Assembly: GCA_023150835.1 (NCBI GenBank)
Contig: JAKLKB010000184.1
Location: 1-8,739, forward strand
Reading direction: 5' to 3'
Origin: Myxococcota bacterium
Lineage (GTDB): Bacteria > Myxococcota_C > UBA6777
DNA length: 8,739 bases
This document shows, in pieces, positions 6,268-8,739 of this stretch. Under the pieces are notes generated by a model. The model searched no databases. It was not told where the DNA came from and worked only from the letters and a program-made list of their open reading frames with translations. Both the position numbers and the translations under genes were made by a program. Position 1 is the stretch's first letter; every line of letters begins with the position of its first letter.

Positions 6268-8550
6268 ATGCAGCGAACTCGAATGTTGTTTTGTTGTTTT
6301 TTGTTGCTTTTACCGACCTTTTGGCGTTGCACGCCTGAGACTTCAACCGAAAAGGCCCAAGAAGCCACGCCAGAAGCCCAAGCCGAACCTCAAACCGAAC
6401 CACTCCCTGAATGGGTCGAAGACAGCGGCCCGATCGAGTTTATCCCGCCAGAAGGCCCTCACGAAGTCGACACCCTGACGCCACTCATCACCTTCCCCCC
6501 TGTGCGCTATGTCGGCGATGTCAAAGCCATCCAAGGCACAGCCAAAAGCACAGCCGATCCGATCGACCACCTCGCCCTCGCCATCCAAGACAACACAAGC
6601 CTGCTGTATTGGGATGGAACAGCTTTTTCTCAACAAGACGCCAAGTGGATCCCCCTCCCCGAAAAAGACAGTTTCTCCTTTGACACTCGCGCCATCCCTT
6701 TCCAAGCGGGCAACGGCTACACCGCCTATCTTCGGGCCACCAACACCACAAAAGGCTACGCCACCCAACCCCAAAGTTGGCGCAGCGGCACACCGTGGAC
6801 CTACGCACGCAACCGTAGTCCTTGGCGCTACCTGAGCGGCCCGATAGATGGGGAGTTTACGATCCAAGGCCAGCAAGGTATCGCCTACCGGGTGCGCGAC
6901 AAAGGCGCATACCAAACGCCCCTTGGGATCGGGCCGATCTTCGCAGCCTACCGCTTCCAAGATCAACGCACCCAGATCATGCTCGGCGCACAAGGCCAGA
7001 TCTGGCGCACCACCGACGATGGCATCCGCTGGCAAAAGCTCGCCGCAGACAAAGCCCCCACAACCGATATCGAAGCGCTCTCCGCCTCCAGCGATGAAAA
7101 GATCCTGATCGCAGGTGGCGCACAAGGCCGCCTCTATCGAAGCGATGACAGCGGGGAGAGCTGGAACCCCCTTGGTGGACCACGCGGCGAGCGCATCCGT
7201 CAGATCTGTCGCGTCGATGCCAAGCGTTGGTTGGCGCTCAGTGATCAGACAACAGGCTCGGCGATCTATCGTTCGGATGAAGGCGGAAGCAACTGGACAG
7301 CGATCACGCTCCCGATCACAGATCGCCGATTTTACGGGATATCTTGCGCTGAACAGCAAAAACAAGCCGTGTTGGTGGGAGATGCGGGAGCGATCTTGTT
7401 CAGCGAACAAGCTGGCGAGACATGGACGGATCAAAGCAATACTTCGATCACCGCCGACCTGCGGGGCATTTGGCGCGATCAAACAGGCCGCTGGTTGGCC
7501 GTCGGCGCAAAAGCCCTTGTCTTGGAGAGTTCCGACGGCAAGATCTGGAAGGCGCTCTCCGGCCCCCAAACCGACGGGCCGACCCTGCACGACCTTCGTT
7601 TGCAACAGGACACCAAGCAAGGCTTCGTCTGGGGCGAACAAGCAACATGGTGGAAGACCGAAGACGGCGGAAAAACATGGAAGCCTGTTGTTGTCCCCAA
7701 CGGCGAGAGCAACGAGACTTTTTACGCGGCGCGTTTCCCACAAAGCCCTCGGGTGGGGTTTGTCGTCGGCGAAAAAAGCATCCTTTCCACCGAAGATGCC
7801 GGGCTTACATGGAAGACGCTGCGCACCGACGGGCCTTATTATAGCCTTGCTTTCCGCGACAACTTCAACGGTGTTGTGGTCGGCCATCAGCTCTGCCGCA
7901 CCGAAGACGGGGGAAAAGCATGGGTCTGCCAGCCGTTGGGGGTGGATGGACCGATGTACAGCGTGGCCTTTTCGAACGCCGAGACAGGTTGCGCGGTGGG
8001 TGCAAAGGGCGCGCTGTTGTGTACGACCGACGGGGGCCGCTCTTGGAGTCAAGGCATCCTTCCGACGGGCGAAACCATGCGCCAGATCTACTTTCTCAAC
8101 CAAGAAACAGGCTACATCGCGGGCGACAAAGCCAGTCTCTTCCGCAGCAAGGACAACGGCAAGACTTGGCTCCCTGTCGCCGTCACAGGCATCGCAAGTC
8201 AAGATATCCTCAGCGTTAGTTTTCCACTCAGTGAAGATATCGGATACATCGGCGGTTCAGGTGGCCTGTTTCTCAAAACCGAAGACGCTGGCGGCACTTG
8301 GAAAGCCGTCGCTCTCAAGACCACCCAGCCTATCCGTCTGGTCTACTTTCCGATCGGTCTTACCGACGGCTACGTCCTCGCAGGTGAAACCCAGTTGTAC
8401 CGCACCGAAGACAACGGCCAGACATGGCTCCCTCTCCCGACCCTCTCGACCCTCCCGCTCCATCGCCTCGACTTCTCTCAGTCCGCCCGCCTCGGTTTTG
8501 CCGTCGGCTCCGACGGAACCATCCTCTTGACGCGCAATGGCTTCGAGTGA
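6268..8550 (+). CDS. Exported Asp-box (BNR/Ycf48-like) double beta-propeller protein with Ig-like N-terminal domain
   Basis: The predicted 760-residue protein is secreted or surface-attached. Residues 1-20 form a signal peptide with hydrophobic core (about 7-19), followed by Cys21 and a Glu/Pro/Ala/Thr-rich spacer (22-60). If it is a lipoprotein, the lipobox FWRC is unusual because Arg replaces the usual small residue before Cys. Residues about 68-165 resemble an Ig-like domain, with the hallmark YWDG followed by W and YTAYLRATN. From about 225 onward there are 12 Asp-boxes of the type S/T-x-D-x-G-x-x-W, starting near 247, 291, 335, 378, 420, 463, 507, 544, 586, 626, 670 and 712. Several are imperfect (FSEQAGETW, RSKDNGKTW). 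Spacing of 37-44 residues fits one propeller blade each, so two propellers of six or seven blades are likely. Such domains bind glycans or act as assembly factors (Ycf48/HCF136); no sialidase catalytic set is visible, so enzymatic activity is unlikely. The gene appears monocistronic. Its TGA stop lies within a repeat element. Confidence 0.88.
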   Translation: MQRTRMLFCCFLLLLPTFWRCTPETSTEKAQEATPEAQAEPQTEPLPEWVEDSGPIEFIPPEGPHEVDTLTPLITFPPVRYVGDVKAIQGTAKSTADPIDHLALAIQDNTSLLYWDGTAFSQQDAKWIPLPEKDSFSFDTRAIPFQAGNGYTAYLRATNTTKGYATQPQSWRSGTPWTYARNRSPWRYLSGPIDGEFTIQGQQGIAYRVRDKGAYQTPLGIGPIFAAYRFQDQRTQIMLGAQGQIWRTTDDGIRWQKLAADKAPTTDIEALSASSDEKILIAGGAQGRLYRSDDSGESWNPLGGPRGERIRQICRVDAKRWLALSDQTTGSAIYRSDEGGSNWTAITLPITDRRFYGISCAEQQKQAVLVGDAGAILFSEQAGETWTDQSNTSITADLRGIWRDQTGRWLAVGAKALVLESSDGKIWKALSGPQTDGPTLHDLRLQQDTKQGFVWGEQATWWKTEDGGKTWKPVVVPNGESNETFYAARFPQSPRVGFVVGEKSILSTEDAGLTWKTLRTDGPYYSLAFRDNFNGVVVGHQLCRTEDGGKAWVCQPLGVDGPMYSVAFSNAETGCAVGAKGALLCTTDGGRSWSQGILPTGETMRQIYFLNQETGYIAGDKASLFRSKDNGKTWLPVAVTGIASQDILSVSFPLSEDIGYIGGSGGLFLKTEDAGGTWKAVALKTTQPIRLVYFPIGLTDGYVLAGETQLYRTEDNGQTWLPLPTLSTLPLHRLDFSQSARLGFAVGSDGTILLTRNGFE

Positions 8551-8739
8551 TACGATATCCGAATGATATGCACACAAAGGATAGTGCGTAGACGCCCTGT
8601 AATAGGGCAGCCTTCGAGTGATACGATATCCGAATGATATGCACACAAAGGATAGTGCGTAGACGCCCTGTAATAGGGCAGCCTTCGAGTGATACGATAT
8701 CCGAATGATATGCACACAAAGGATAGTGCGTAGACGCCC
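8541..8739 (+). repeat. Perfect 71-bp-period tandem array, truncated by the window edge
   Basis: Two complete identical units (8541-8611, 8612-8682) and 57 bases of a third (8683-8739) are seen with no mismatch. Each unit is CTTCGAG plus a 64-base core that begins TGATACGATATCCG and ends GGGCAGC. The core contains two dyads: ATATC-CGAAT-GATAT and GCCCT-GTAAT-AGGGC. The first CTTCGAG is also the end of the coding region (Phe-Glu codons), and the first TGA is its stop codon. The period is not a multiple of three and no unique spacers separate units, so this is neither coding nor CRISPR. The total copy number is unknown. Confidence 0.97.

Noticed and set aside
6343-8202. Long minus-strand open frame (619 codons) antisense to the Asp-box gene
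   Set aside because: It lies entirely opposite a gene with clear repeated motifs, has no ribosome binding site or recognisable domain, and is explained by the codon bias of the sense strand.
7115-8530. Plus-strand open frame (471 codons) in a second frame of the Asp-box gene
   Set aside because: Ser/Ala/Arg-rich low-complexity product with no motif; it is a shifted reading of the propeller repeats.
6268-8550. Sialidase
   Set aside because: Asp-boxes occur in sialidases, but here they are in 12 regular repeats and I see no FRIP motif or catalytic Arg triad/Tyr-Glu pair.
8257-8715. Minus-strand frames reading through the 71-bp array with repeated ISYHS / FGYRIT peptides
   Set aside because: The period is not divisible by three, so each unit is read in a different frame; the frames continue opposite the Asp-box gene and have no start signal.
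8541-8739. CRISPR array
   Set aside because: Units are contiguous and identical with no variable spacers, and no cas gene is nearby.

Overview
The window holds four protein-coding genes. The layout is one minus-strand lipoprotein gene, a divergent intergenic region, a two-gene plus-strand unit, a repeat-rich intergenic region of about 490 bp, and one plus-strand beta-propeller gene that runs into a tandem repeat array cut off by the window edge. No tRNA, rRNA, CRISPR array, transposase or phage gene is visible. The sequence is moderately GC-rich. Secreted lipoproteins with Cys-rich 'C..D.DC..G..C' linkers, long Asp-box proteins and YARHG/NlpC-P60 proteins suggest a Gram-negative predatory or social lineage such as Myxococcota or Bradymonadota. 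That is inference from protein style only; no marker gene is present.

Left part (1-2535): an 803-residue outer-surface lipoprotein on the minus strand. It is built from three homologous units of about 200 residues, each probably a pair of OB-like beta-barrels, joined by two eight-cysteine linkers. It has a well-formed sigma70-type promoter and a strong ribosome binding site that moves the start 24 bases inside the longest frame.

Middle part (2536-5781): a secreted cell-wall hydrolase candidate with two tandem YARHG modules, an NlpC/P60 catalytic domain, and an acidic then very basic tail. After 12 bp it is followed by a SPOUT (TrmH/SpoU-type) 2'-O-ribose RNA methyltransferase. The two are probably co-transcribed, but no functional link is evident.

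Right part (5782-8739): the intergenic region carries a GC-rich double-hairpin element, an 83-bp sequence in two tandem copies, and a 64-bp element lying just upstream of an exported protein with 12 Asp-box repeats. The same 64-bp element, inverted and about 80% identical, occurs after that gene in a perfect 71-bp-period tandem array. The array starts inside the gene's last codons, so the element supplies the gene's TGA stop. This bracketing of a surface-protein gene by inverted copies of a small repeat is the most unusual structure here. I found no convincing new defence system or biosynthetic system.
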